7,844 bases of DNA from Acidimicrobiales bacterium (GTDB lineage: Bacteria; Actinomycetota; Acidimicrobiia; Acidimicrobiales; Acidimicrobilacustridaceae), in contig JALQSZ010000058.1 in the NCBI GenBank assembly GCA_023264135.1, positions 1 to 7,844 of the forward strand, given 5' to 3'. Position 1 is the first letter of the stretch. Every line of letters begins with the position of its first letter. Under the pieces are notes generated by a model. It did no database searches and was not told the origin of the DNA. It saw only the letters and a program-made list of their open reading frames with translations. Made by a program: the position numbers and the translations under genes. Below are positions 1 to 6,564 of the stretch, piece after piece.

Positions 1-717
1 ATCGGCAACGCCGGTTCGGCGGCGTGGGCCCGCAACCGCTACGAAGGCGTGCGCAACTCGTTCGACCTGTTCTGGGATGAAGATCGCGGCGTGTACATCG
101 ACCATGTGCTCGGTGGCATTCCCCAACGCGCGGCGGCGCAACACGGTGGCGCGGCAGCGTTGTGGGCGGGCATCGTCCCGCCGTCACGTATCGATCGAGT
201 GGTGACTCGTCTTACCGATCGTTCGCGTCTGATCCGTCATTCGTTCGTGATGGATCCCGTCACGCCCACCGGCGGTTCGACGGGCTACGGCTACATGCTC
301 ACCGGGTATCCCGAACCGGAATGGGATGTCGAAAACCAAATGGTCGAAGCCGAACCGTTCTTCCGGTTCGTGGTGCATGACGGACTCGCACGTGCCGGGC
401 GCGCTGATCTCATTGCTGATCTGTGTCGCGATTGGAACGTGTTCCTCGAAGCCGGCGAGACCACGTGGCCAGAGTGTTGGACCGGCGGCACGCGCTGTCA
501 TGGCTGGTCATCGACGCCATCGCGAGATCTCATTCAACACGTGCTCGGTATTACGCCGGCCGAACCGGGTTACGCGTCGGTGCGCGTTGCGCCGAATCTG
601 GGTGATCTCGAATGGGCGCGCGCAACGGTGCCAACACCGCACGGCTTCCTCACCGTGGAAGCACGCGCCGATGGGACTGTCACAATCGACAGCCCCATCC
701 CGGTCGTGCGCAACTGA
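1..717 (+). CDS. Alpha-L-rhamnosidase-like glycoside hydrolase (GH78-type), C-terminal part, 5' end outside window
   Basis: The reading frame is open from base 1 to a TGA at 715-717, giving 238 visible residues; the real start lies outside the window. The fragment resembles the end of a bacterial GH78 enzyme, which releases terminal L-rhamnose from glycans and glycosides. It shows the helical-barrel stretch with 'FWDEDRGVYIDH' and 'QRAAAQHGGAAAL', then 'TTWPECW', whose Glu (codon 472-474) sits where GH78 enzymes carry the proposed general base. Next comes 'HGWSSTP', then a beta-sandwich tail with 'LGITPAEPGYASVRVAPNLG' and 'VPTPHGF', as in the family's C-terminal domain. The N-terminal domains and the general acid are not visible, so the substrate cannot be confirmed. 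Another six-hairpin glycosidase is possible. It meets sbtA tail to tail with 12 bp between the stop codons. Confidence 0.72.
   Translation: MGNAGSAAWARNRYEGVRNSFDLFWDEDRGVYIDHVLGGIPQRAAAQHGGAAALWAGIVPPSRIDRVVTRLTDRSRLIRHSFVMDPVTPTGGSTGYGYMLTGYPEPEWDVENQMVEAEPFFRFVVHDGLARAGRADLIADLCRDWNVFLEAGETTWPECWTGGTRCHGWSSTPSRDLIQHVLGITPAEPGYASVRVAPNLGDLEWARATVPTPHGFLTVEARADGTVTIDSPIPVVRN
670..699 (-). terminator. Stem-loop inside the rhamnosidase 3' end, candidate terminator or 3' stabiliser for sbtA
   Basis: The arms GATGGGACTGTC (670-681) and GACAGCCCCATC (688-699) enclose a 6-base loop. On the plus strand there are 11 Watson-Crick pairs and one A/C mismatch. In a minus-strand transcript that mismatch becomes a G-U pair, so the 12-bp stem is complete. 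It lies 30 bases past the sbtA stop codon and still inside the last codons of the opposing gene. No U-tract follows on either strand, so it is not a classical intrinsic terminator. U-less stem-loops have been proposed as terminators in actinobacteria, and the role here is inferred. Confidence 0.4.
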
Positions 718-729
718 GGTCGTGACGAA

Positions 730-1854
730 TCATGTTCCGATCGCGGAAGCGACTGCGTAGTACAGCGGAATTCCCAGAGCGATATTGATGGGAAAGGTGA
801 TGCCCAGCGCGAGAGTGAAGTAACGACTCGGCCGCGCTTCGGGGATCGCGTAACGCACCACCGCGGGCACCACGATGTAGCTGCCGCTTGAAGCGAGTAC
901 GGCGAGCAAGGTCAGATCTCCCACGGTCAGTCCGAGCGCCCAACCAATGGTGAGTGCTGCTGTGGCGTTCACGAACGGGACGATCGCGCCGAACGCAATC
1001 AGGAAGGGACCGACGTCGCGAACTTCTCGGAGTTGCCGGGCGACAAGCAGACCCATCTCAAGGAGGAAGAAGGCGAGAAAGCCTTTGAACACTCCATTGA
1101 CGAATGGCGCCATCGCTTCGCCACCCTTCTCGCCACTGACGGCGCCGATAACCATCGAGCCGATCAACAGGAGGTGGGCGCCGTCGGTAAATGCTTCGCG
1201 TAAAACCTCTTTAATAGAGATTGGGGGGTGTGATTGATCGACACCTTCTTCTGGTCCACGTTCACCGGCAGGATGCGGGGCTTCAGGAACCAACGTTTGT
1301 GAATCAGTAGTTGCCAGTTGCGATGTGGACGAAGTGCTAGTGCCGACCAAGAGTGAGTTTTCGACAGAACTGTTTTCGCCGTTGGTGTTCAAACGAGAGC
1401 GAACCCAAGTGGCGAGGAGCACTGCCATGATGATTGCGGGCGACTCCATAAGGACGAGTGCAACCGTCATATGACCGCCTGCCTCATCACCTCTCGATGC
1501 AATGAATTGTGAGGCGGTGACGAACGTAACGGCACTGACGGAGCCGTAGGTTGCCGCAATTGCCGCTGCGTCGAATGCATCGATCCGCTTGCGCAGGACG
1601 AGGAACCACACTGCGGGTATGACCAAAGCGAGCACAATCGCCGCACCGATGACTTTGGCCCCATCGCCGGAAAGTCCGGCATCGGCCAGGGCTTGTCCGC
1701 CCTTGAAGCCCAGCGCCATCAGTAAGTAGAGCGAGAGGAACTTGGCGATGGGAGCGGGGATCTCAAGATTCGAACGAATCAACCCGATCGCGACCCCGAG
1801 GAAGAAGAACAGCACCGCAGGGTCTGTCAGGTTTTTGAGAATGTCGGCGTCCAT
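730..1854 (-). CDS. sbtA: SbtA-family sodium-dependent bicarbonate transporter
   Basis: 374 residues, about the length of cyanobacterial SbtA, a plasma membrane Na+/HCO3- symporter. Two hydrophobic halves (about 12-152 and 225-372) flank a soluble loop (about 153-211), matching the inverted-repeat fold. The signature regions are 'ATYGSVSAVTFVTA' (101-114) and 'MESPAIIMA' (136-144) in the first half, and 'SSGSYIVVPA' (322-331), 'AIPEARPS' (336-343) and 'GITFPINIALGIPLYY' (351-366) in the second. The last of these is very close to the SbtA consensus. The ATG at 1854 follows AAGGGAG (1859-1865) and begins the family-like N-terminus. The central loop is Ser/Thr-rich and looks lineage-specific. 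No gene for the usual PII-like partner SbtB is adjacent. It is divergent from purK, whose enzyme uses bicarbonate. The family call is firm; the transported substrate is inferred from the family. Confidence 0.88.
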   Translation of the reverse strand: MDADILKNLTDPAVLFFFLGVAIGLIRSNLEIPAPIAKFLSLYLLMALGFKGGQALADAGLSGDGAKVIGAAIVLALVIPAVWFLVLRKRIDAFDAAAIAATYGSVSAVTFVTASQFIASRGDEAGGHMTVALVLMESPAIIMAVLLATWVRSRLNTNGENSSVENSLLVGTSTSSTSQLATTDSQTLVPEAPHPAGERGPEEGVDQSHPPISIKEVLREAFTDGAHLLLIGSMVIGAVSGEKGGEAMAPFVNGVFKGFLAFFLLEMGLLVARQLREVRDVGPFLIAFGAIVPFVNATAALTIGWALGLTVGDLTLLAVLASSGSYIVVPAVVRYAIPEARPSRYFTLALGITFPINIALGIPLYYAVASAIGT

Positions 1855-1896
1855 GGGGCTCCCTTAGTGAAACCAATCTTGTCATTTGTTTCCTGA

Positions 1897-1905
1897 ATAC
1901 TAACA
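1897..1905 (-). promoter_or_regulatory. Candidate extended -10 promoter for sbtA
   Basis: On the minus strand TGT is followed by TAGTAT, fitting the extended -10 pattern TGN-TANNNT. It would start transcription near 1890 and leave a leader of about 36 bases carrying the sbtA ribosome binding site. I see no convincing -35 box at 16-18 bp. The box sits inside an inverted repeat, TTTCC (1889-1893) and GGAAA (1908-1912), which could be a regulator site or chance. Confidence 0.35.
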
Positions 1906-1920
1906 CCGGAAATGAATTGC

Positions 1921-1929
1921 TGCTAATCT
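1921..1929 (+). promoter_or_regulatory. Candidate extended -10 promoter giving a leaderless purK transcript
   Basis: TGC followed by TAATCT fits TGN-TANNNT, and ends six bases before the purK ATG at 1936. Transcription starting at the usual distance would begin on or next to the ATG. This agrees with the lack of any Shine-Dalgarno sequence before purK. Leaderless genes are common in actinobacteria. The -35 region (around 1901-1906) is weak. Confidence 0.42.
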
Positions 1930-1935
1930 TGCTCA

Positions 1936-3051
1936 ATGAGCTCAATTCGCTGCGTGGGAATCGTCGGTGGCGGCCAGTTGGCCGTGATGATGACCGAGGC
2001 TGCTCATCGCCTTGGCCTCCAGGTGGAAGCGCTCGCTCGCTGCCCCGATGATCCAATTTTCCGGATCCTTCCAAATGCCCGGGTGGGCGACGCGCGTTGC
2101 GAAGAAGACCTGCAATGGCTCGCCGACCGAACGGACGTGCTGACGTTCGACCACGAATTGATTGATCATCGGGTCCTGGCGCGATTGGAAGCGGACGGGG
2201 TTGTGAGTCGCCCCGGTTCCTGTGCACTTTCCGTTGCGGTCAACAAGCAGCTCCAGGCAGACCTCTTTACTGCGCTTGGACTTCGCCAACCCGACACGAT
2301 CGTCGTGAGCGACGTCAATGCTGCGCTTACTGCGATACGTGCATTCGACGACGCTGCAGTGTTGAAGACTGCGACGGGTGGGTACGACGGACGTGGAGTT
2401 CTGCTTGATGTCTCCGAATCAGTCGTTCGCCAGTGGTTCCGGTCTGAAGTGGGGACGGTGCTGGTTCAACGTCGTGAAGCCATTGCGGATGAACTCGCGG
2501 TTCAGGTCGTTCGCGGTGCAGACGGAATTGTGGCCGGTTATGCGCCAGTACGAACGGTGCAATCCGATGGGATGTGCAGCTATGTTTCGGTTCCCGGGGA
2601 GTTCGATGACTCCCTTGAACGCACTGCGATAACGATTGCGTCTCAGATCGCAACTGCGATCGATGTTGTTGGTCTCCTCACCGTCGAATTCTTCGTCGTG
2701 GACGGTGAACTGATGGTGAATGAACTCGCTGCCCGTCCCCACAATTCAGGGCATCTGACGATTGAGGCAACTCGAACCTCGCAATTTGAGAATCACATGC
2801 GCGCGGTTGCGGGACTTCCACTTGGTTCGACTGCGATGGTTGTTCCTGCTGCGGCGATGGCAAACGTCATTGGTGGTCTTACACCAGCGGCACGAGGTGC
2901 ATTGTTTGGTGATGAGGTCGCTGTTCACCTTTACGGCAAGCGCTCGAGGCCAGGGCGAAAGATCGGTCATGTCACCGCAGTTGCCGACTCGCCCCAAGAA
3001 GCAATTGTTCGCGCTGTCCGAGCAGCAAACGAACTTCAAACAACCGTGTGA
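1936..3051 (+). CDS. purK: N5-carboxyaminoimidazole ribonucleotide synthase PurK
   Basis: PurK is an ATP-grasp enzyme of de novo purine synthesis that joins AIR and bicarbonate, using ATP, to make N5-CAIR in the cytosol. At 371 residues it is of normal length. The N-terminal nucleotide-binding loop is 'GIVGGGQLAVMM' (8-19). The glycine-rich ATP lid is 'LKTATGGYDGRGV' (143-155). 'DELAVQVVR' (185-193) and 'LLTVEFFV' (247-254) supply conserved acidic residues. 'VNELAARPHNSGHLTIEA' (261-278) carries the Mg-ATP and substrate ligands and is the PurK hallmark. The ATG at 1936 is the first possible start and gives the expected N-terminus; no ribosome binding site precedes it, so it is probably leaderless. 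purE follows after 16 bp in the same direction, forming the usual purKE pair. Confidence 0.96.
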   Translation: MSSIRCVGIVGGGQLAVMMTEAAHRLGLQVEALARCPDDPIFRILPNARVGDARCEEDLQWLADRTDVLTFDHELIDHRVLARLEADGVVSRPGSCALSVAVNKQLQADLFTALGLRQPDTIVVSDVNAALTAIRAFDDAAVLKTATGGYDGRGVLLDVSESVVRQWFRSEVGTVLVQRREAIADELAVQVVRGADGIVAGYAPVRTVQSDGMCSYVSVPGEFDDSLERTAITIASQIATAIDVVGLLTVEFFVVDGELMVNELAARPHNSGHLTIEATRTSQFENHMRAVAGLPLGSTAMVVPAAAMANVIGGLTPAARGALFGDEVAVHLYGKRSRPGRKIGHVTAVADSPQEAIVRAVRAANELQTTV

Positions 3052-3067
3052 GAGTGAGTGAAACAAA

Positions 3068-3547
3068 ATGACTGTGGCAATCGTGATGGGAAGCGATTCG
3101 GATCTGCCGTCAATGCAGGGCGCAATCGATGTGTTGAAGCGATTTGAGGTTCCCTCGTTGGTGCAGTGTGTGTCGGCCCATCGTGATCCTCACGGCATGC
3201 TCGAGTTTGCGACGCGTGCGGCGGACAACGGTATTGAGGTGATCATCGCCGGTGCCGGGGGAGCAGCTCATCTTCCGGGCATGATCGCCTCGGCGACCGA
3301 ACTTCCGGTGATTGGCGTACCGGTCCGAAGGCCCGCGTTCGACGGTCTCGACGCATTGCTCTCAATCGTGCAGATGCCAGCAGGGATTCCGGTCGCGACG
3401 ATGGCTGTTGACGGAAGCGAGAACGCGGGACTTTTCGCTCTGCGGATTCTGGCGCGTTGCGACGACCGCCTTCGCAACGCGCTGCGCGCCCATGCAGCAA
3501 GTCTCAAGGCGGTCGTCGCAGAAAAAAACACTCGTCTCCAGCGTTAG
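3068..3547 (+). CDS. purE: N5-carboxyaminoimidazole ribonucleotide mutase PurE (class I)
   Basis: PurE moves the carboxylate of N5-CAIR to carbon 4, yielding CAIR, and acts straight after PurK. The 159-residue protein has the full class I core: phosphate loop 'MGSDSD' (7-12), 'SAHR' (36-39) with the catalytic-region His38, '[14 protein letters not shown]' (59-72), 'PVIGVPV' (80-86) and 'LLSIVQMP' (97-104). The segment before 'NAGL' is two residues shorter than in E. coli, as in other actinobacterial PurE proteins. The adjacent purK supports class I, the N5-CAIR mutase. The spacer after purK has only a poor purine-rich stretch, so translation may depend partly on purK. Its TAG stop overlaps the htpX stop on the other strand: the four bases TTAG (3544-3547) serve both genes. 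The last 90 bases contain a 13-bp perfect inverted repeat. Confidence 0.96.
   Translation: MTVAIVMGSDSDLPSMQGAIDVLKRFEVPSLVQCVSAHRDPHGMLEFATRAADNGIEVIIAGAGGAAHLPGMIASATELPVIGVPVRRPAFDGLDALLSIVQMPAGIPVATMAVDGSENAGLFALRILARCDDRLRNALRAHAASLKAVVAEKNTRLQR
3458..3520. terminator. 13-bp perfect inverted repeat inside the purE 3' end, candidate terminator for htpX or 3' stabiliser
   Basis: TGCGACGACCGCC (3458-3470) and its exact reverse complement GGCGGTCGTCGCA (3508-3520) flank 37 bases. Those bases contain an inner stem, GCTGC (3481-3485) with GCAGC (3494-3498). Because purE and htpX share stop codon bases, any terminator for the minus-strand operon has to lie in purE coding sequence. This structure begins 23 bases past the htpX stop. 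The A7 run at 3522-3528 is on the wrong side for a U-tail on either strand, so this would be a U-less or factor-dependent structure. The repeat is certain; the role is inferred. Confidence 0.42.
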
Positions 3548-4413
3548 GCGATCGAGTGAATCATTGGCGCCATTTCTTCGAGTCGACGGACCCGCTCATC
3601 TACTGGTGGATGGGTCATGAACAGTCGACTGAAGTCTTTTCTGGTTCCCGTCAGCGGATTGACGATCCAAGCACTTGCTTGGGCTGGCGTGATCTCCATC
3701 GGTGAACGTTGAGCCAGGGCTTCAAGTCGACGAAGCGCAGATGCCAAGGCCATTGGGTCGCCCGACAACTCGGCGCCGTAGCGGTCGGCATCGAATTCGC
3801 GAGACCTCGAAATCGCCATTTGCAGGAGTCCAGCAGCTATGGGAGCGAGGAGCGCCATCAGCAGCATTGAACCGGCGCTTGGACCGTCGTCGTCATCGCC
3901 ACCTCCAAAGACACCTGCAATCATCGCCATATTCGCGAGTAACGAAATTGCAGTTGCAATTGCTGCGGCAATCGAGCCAATGAGGATGTCCCGGTTGCGG
4001 ATGTGGGCAAGTTCATGCGCGAGTACTGCTCGCACCTCATTTGGTGGACAGTTGGTGAGAAGTCCCTCTGTGACTGCGACGGCACTGTGAGCCGGATTGC
4101 GGCCCGTCGCGAACGCGTTTGGTTGAGGCGATGGTGAGACGTACACCCTGGGCATCGGGAGTTCGGCTGCGGTCGCGAGGCTGTGCACCATCTGGTGTAA
4201 CTCCGGTGCAGTTTTTGCATCGACCTCAACAGCTTGCGCCGCCCTTATTGCGATCCGATCGGAAAACCAATACGACGCACCGGTAATCGCGAGCGCGATG
4301 GTGAGTCCGATGAGGGCACCTCCAGCGCCTCCGAAGAGTGACCCGAGGAGGATGAAGAGACCTCCGATGCCGGCAAGGAGGACAAACGTTTTCGCGGTGT
4401 TACGGAATGACAT
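3544..4413 (-). CDS. htpX: Membrane zinc metalloprotease HtpX (M48 family)
   Basis: HtpX is an inner-membrane endopeptidase that removes misfolded membrane proteins, with its active site facing the cytosol. At 289 residues the length is typical. Hydrophobic segments lie at about 8-28 and 32-50, then again near 145-165 and 181-200. The zinc site is 'HELAH' (133-137), with Glu134 catalytic, followed by 'NRD' (140-142); the third ligand is Glu206 in '[13 protein letters not shown]'. '[16 protein letters not shown]' (92-107) and '[15 protein letters not shown]' (267-281) are further M48 signatures. A glycine/aspartate-rich linker (169-178) separates the two later membrane segments. The ATG at 4413 is preceded by an ideal AAGGAG seven bases upstream. 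It is the last gene of the fadD operon, 11 bp after the zinc-ribbon gene, and converges on purE with overlapping stop codons. Confidence 0.95.
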   Translation of the reverse strand: MSFRNTAKTFVLLAGIGGLFILLGSLFGGAGGALIGLTIALAITGASYWFSDRIAIRAAQAVEVDAKTAPELHQMVHSLATAAELPMPRVYVSPSPQPNAFATGRNPAHSAVAVTEGLLTNCPPNEVRAVLAHELAHIRNRDILIGSIAAAIATAISLLANMAMIAGVFGGGDDDDGPSAGSMLLMALLAPIAAGLLQMAISRSREFDADRYGAELSGDPMALASALRRLEALAQRSPMEITPAQASAWIVNPLTGTRKDFSRLFMTHPPVDERVRRLEEMAPMIHSIA

Positions 4414-4420
4414 GTTGTGG

Positions 4421-4426
4421 CTCCTT
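4421..4426 (-). promoter_or_regulatory. Strong ribosome binding site of htpX
   Basis: AAGGAG on the minus strand, with seven bases before the htpX ATG. It overlaps the TAA stop of the upstream zinc-ribbon gene (4425-4427), so ribosomes ending that gene are released on the htpX start signal. It fixes the htpX start and suggests htpX is translated more strongly than the genes before it. Confidence 0.85.
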
Positions 4427-4673
4427 ATCCAAACTCGAGAAGATCGGAAAGAAAGCTGCTCGCTTTCTTCTTCTTTGGCTTCGCGTGCTTCTCGTACGTT
4501 TCCGATCGGTCTCGTGGTACCGAAGCGGTGGTCAGTTGAAGGTTGGTCCGTTCAATGACTTTGTCGAGCTCACCGCGATCGAACCAGATGCCTCGGCATT
4601 CGGGGCAGTAGTCCAGTTCAATTCCCTCACGGTGAGTGAGTAACAGTTCCCTTCCATCGACTGGGCAGTTCAT
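4425..4673 (-). CDS. Small zf-TFIIB-type zinc-ribbon protein
   Basis: An 82-residue protein of the zf-TFIIB (transcription factor zinc-finger) family, whose function is not established. The N-terminal half has the family pattern: 'MNCPVDGREL' (1-10), then 'DYCPECRGIWFDRGELDKVIE' (21-41) supplying Cys23 and Cys26. The first knuckle has Cys3, but the position normally held by a second cysteine is Asp6. This C-P-V-D form recurs in related proteins and may still bind metal. A linker leads to the basic run 'KPKKKK' (65-70) and a short hydrophobic/acidic tail, 'SSFLSDLLEFG'. The ATG at 4673 overlaps the fadD stop (ATGA, 4670-4673), a typical translational coupling, and htpX follows after 11 bp. The role is unknown; it could be a zinc-dependent adaptor. 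Confidence 0.88.
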   Translation of the reverse strand: MNCPVDGRELLLTHREGIELDYCPECRGIWFDRGELDKVIERTNLQLTTASVPRDRSETYEKHAKPKKKKASSFLSDLLEFG

Positions 4674-6556
4674 GACTCACCCCGATCGGCGTTCGTGTCG
4701 AGTTCTTCCGTGGCATAAAGCTCATCAACAACTGGCGCGTAATGAGCCAACACTTCTTTGCGCCGCAACTTGAGCGTTGGTGTCAGGAACGCGGAATCGG
4801 GTGTCCATTCATCGGGAAGGATGTGGATCTTCTTCACCCGTTCGGCGCTCGAGAACCTCGACATCACATCGAAGATGTCGCGCTCGACGTCAGCGATGAG
4901 CTCGGGATGACGACTGAGCCGGAACGGATCAACAATGCCAAGGTCTCGAGCATCGGCCCATTGCGCCAGGGCGTCGGGATCAAGTGTCACCAGCGCGCTG
5001 ACGTACGGACGCCCATCACCAACCGCACAGGCGAAGGCGACAAGCGGCACTGTTCGCATCGCCGCTTCGAGATTGGCCGGGCTGACGTTCTTGCCTCCGG
5101 CGGTCACGAGTAACTCTTTTTTCCGATCAATCACACGGAGATGTCCGTGTTCATCGATGACACCGATATCGCCGGTGTGCAGCCAACCCTCGGCATCGAT
5201 GGCTTCGGCGGTTGCGTCGTCTCGCCCGAGGTAGCCCGTGAACACGTTGCCGCCACGGAACAGGATTTCGCCGTCGTCGGCGAGCCGAAGTTCGCCACCG
5301 GGAATGGCGGGCCCGATCGTCCCGGCCGAGACCAGTTCAGTGGTCCAGGCGATCGGGCCCGCGGTCTCAGACATCCCGTAGATCTCCGTTAATGGGATGC
5401 CGATGGCTCGGAACCACTCCATCGTTTCGGGGGGAGTTGGCGCAGCTCCGGTCACCGCGAGTTCGAGATGATCGAGTCCGAGTGCATCACGGACAGGTGC
5501 GAACGCGATGACGTCGAGGAACTCAAGGGTCTCGAGTTCATCGTCAGTTGCGGTGCCGTTTGCGATGTGCGAGCGAATGCTTGTCGCTGTTGCAACCGCG
5601 TCGTTGAAACGCTCGTGACGTTCGGGGTCGGCAGCGAGAACGTTTTCTACTCCGGTGCGCAATTTCTCCCAGACTCGCGGCACACCGAAGAACAGGTGCG
5701 GTCGCACTGCTTTGAGGTGATCAGCCAGTTGTGCAGTATCAGCGCATGTCGTGACTTCATAACCGGAACTCACTGCGGCGTAGTGAGACGTCGAGCGTTC
5801 GGCAATGTGTGCCATCGGAAGGTACGAGACGATGCGCTTGCCGGAAAGGTCGCGATCGCCGAGCGCCAGGCGCAGGCTTTCCGTTGCCCACAGAATGTTG
5901 CGATGACTCAGCATCACTCCCTTCGAGGGGCCAGTCGTGCCTGAGGTGTAGATGACTGTCGCTTCCGCGTTCGGATTGAGTTCGGCGACACAGGCGTCAA
6001 GATCGATGGGATCCGAAGCTTCAAGTTGCGCGAGCTCAATGTGTCGAGTCGACGCATCAGAAGGATGTACGACCACAATTTGCAGATTGAGCTTGCGTAC
6101 AACTCTTGAGGCCCAGAGTCGTTCCGCTGCAGCATCGTCAAAGGCGATCGCAAGAAACGCCCCGGAGTTGTTGACGATGTGATCGATCTGGTCCGGTGAT
6201 GCAGTCGGGTACAGAGAGATCGGTGTTGCACCGATAGACATAATTGCCATGTCGAGAATGTGGAACTCTGGGCAATTGGGGAGCAGCATCACGATGCGAT
6301 CACCAGGTCCGGTGCCGAGCGTCGTGAGGCCGCTCGCAACTTTCGCGACGCGTTCGAGGTATGTCGACCACGACATTTCGTTCCATTCCGAACCTTCCTG
6401 CCACCGCAGCGCGATGCGATCGAGGTGAGCTCTCGCGGTGTCGAGAAACTCGGCCGGAACGGTTCGTTCCGACACAAGTCGATCGAGCCGCGCAGCAACA
6501 TCTGCAGGGTGGGCAGTGGGGGTGGAAAGACGGGTAATGACGTTTGCTGTGCTCAT
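4670..6556 (-). CDS. fadD: Long-chain fatty-acid-CoA ligase (AMP-forming, FadD15-like)
   Basis: 628 residues. It activates fatty acids with ATP to acyl-AMP and then acyl-CoA, the entry step for beta-oxidation and lipid synthesis. It has all the ANL-superfamily motifs: P-loop 'YTSGTTGPSKG' (203-213), 'YLPMAHIAER' (245-254), 'VTGAAPTPPE' (368-377), 'EIYGMSETAGP' (391-401), 'GWLHTGDIG' (457-465) with Asp463, and 'VIDRKKELLVTAGGKNVSPANLE' (475-497) with Arg478 and the hinge. The C-terminal catalytic lysine is probably Lys596 in 'LTPTLKLRRK'. The ATG at 6556 is chosen because GAAAGG lies just upstream and the protein begins at the family's usual point. An in-frame TTG at 6679 would add 41 low-complexity residues and run through the leader hairpins. 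It is first gene of an operon with the zinc-ribbon gene (4-bp overlap) and htpX. Preferred chain length cannot be read from sequence. Confidence 0.93.
   Translation of the reverse strand: MSTANVITRLSTPTAHPADVAARLDRLVSERTVPAEFLDTARAHLDRIALRWQEGSEWNEMSWSTYLERVAKVASGLTTLGTGPGDRIVMLLPNCPEFHILDMAIMSIGATPISLYPTASPDQIDHIVNNSGAFLAIAFDDAAAERLWASRVVRKLNLQIVVVHPSDASTRHIELAQLEASDPIDLDACVAELNPNAEATVIYTSGTTGPSKGVMLSHRNILWATESLRLALGDRDLSGKRIVSYLPMAHIAERSTSHYAAVSSGYEVTTCADTAQLADHLKAVRPHLFFGVPRVWEKLRTGVENVLAADPERHERFNDAVATATSIRSHIANGTATDDELETLEFLDVIAFAPVRDALGLDHLELAVTGAAPTPPETMEWFRAIGIPLTEIYGMSETAGPIAWTTELVSAGTIGPAIPGGELRLADDGEILFRGGNVFTGYLGRDDATAEAIDAEGWLHTGDIGVIDEHGHLRVIDRKKELLVTAGGKNVSPANLEAAMRTVPLVAFACAVGDGRPYVSALVTLDPDALAQWADARDLGIVDPFRLSRHPELIADVERDIFDVMSRFSSAERVKKIHILPDEWTPDSAFLTPTLKLRRKEVLAHYAPVVDELYATEELDTNADRGES
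5307..5362. repeat. 13-bp perfect inverted repeat inside fadD
   Basis: GCGGGCCCGATCG (5307-5319) and its exact reverse complement CGATCGGGCCCGC (5350-5362) flank 30 bases. Both arms lie in fadD codons for the conserved 'AGPIA' and 'TIGPA' stretches at about residues 399-417. Shared Gly-Pro-Ile codons in a GC-rich gene may explain the match, but it is long. The mRNA could fold here. Confidence 0.6.
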
Positions 6557-6564
6557 GGCACCAA

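Noticed and set aside
49..51. GTG at 49 as the start of the first gene
   Set aside because: The frame is open to base 1 and the preceding residues continue the glycosidase domain, so this is an internal codon of a truncated gene.
1763..2289. Minus-strand open frames across the sbtA/purK boundary and the purK 5' end
   Set aside because: They run antisense to clear genes, have low-complexity sequence without recognisable domains, and lack ribosome binding sites.
3522..3528. A7 run next to the purE inverted repeat as part of a classical intrinsic terminator
   Set aside because: In plus-strand RNA it is an A-run after the stem, and in minus-strand RNA the U-run comes before the stem, so neither strand has the stem-then-U order.
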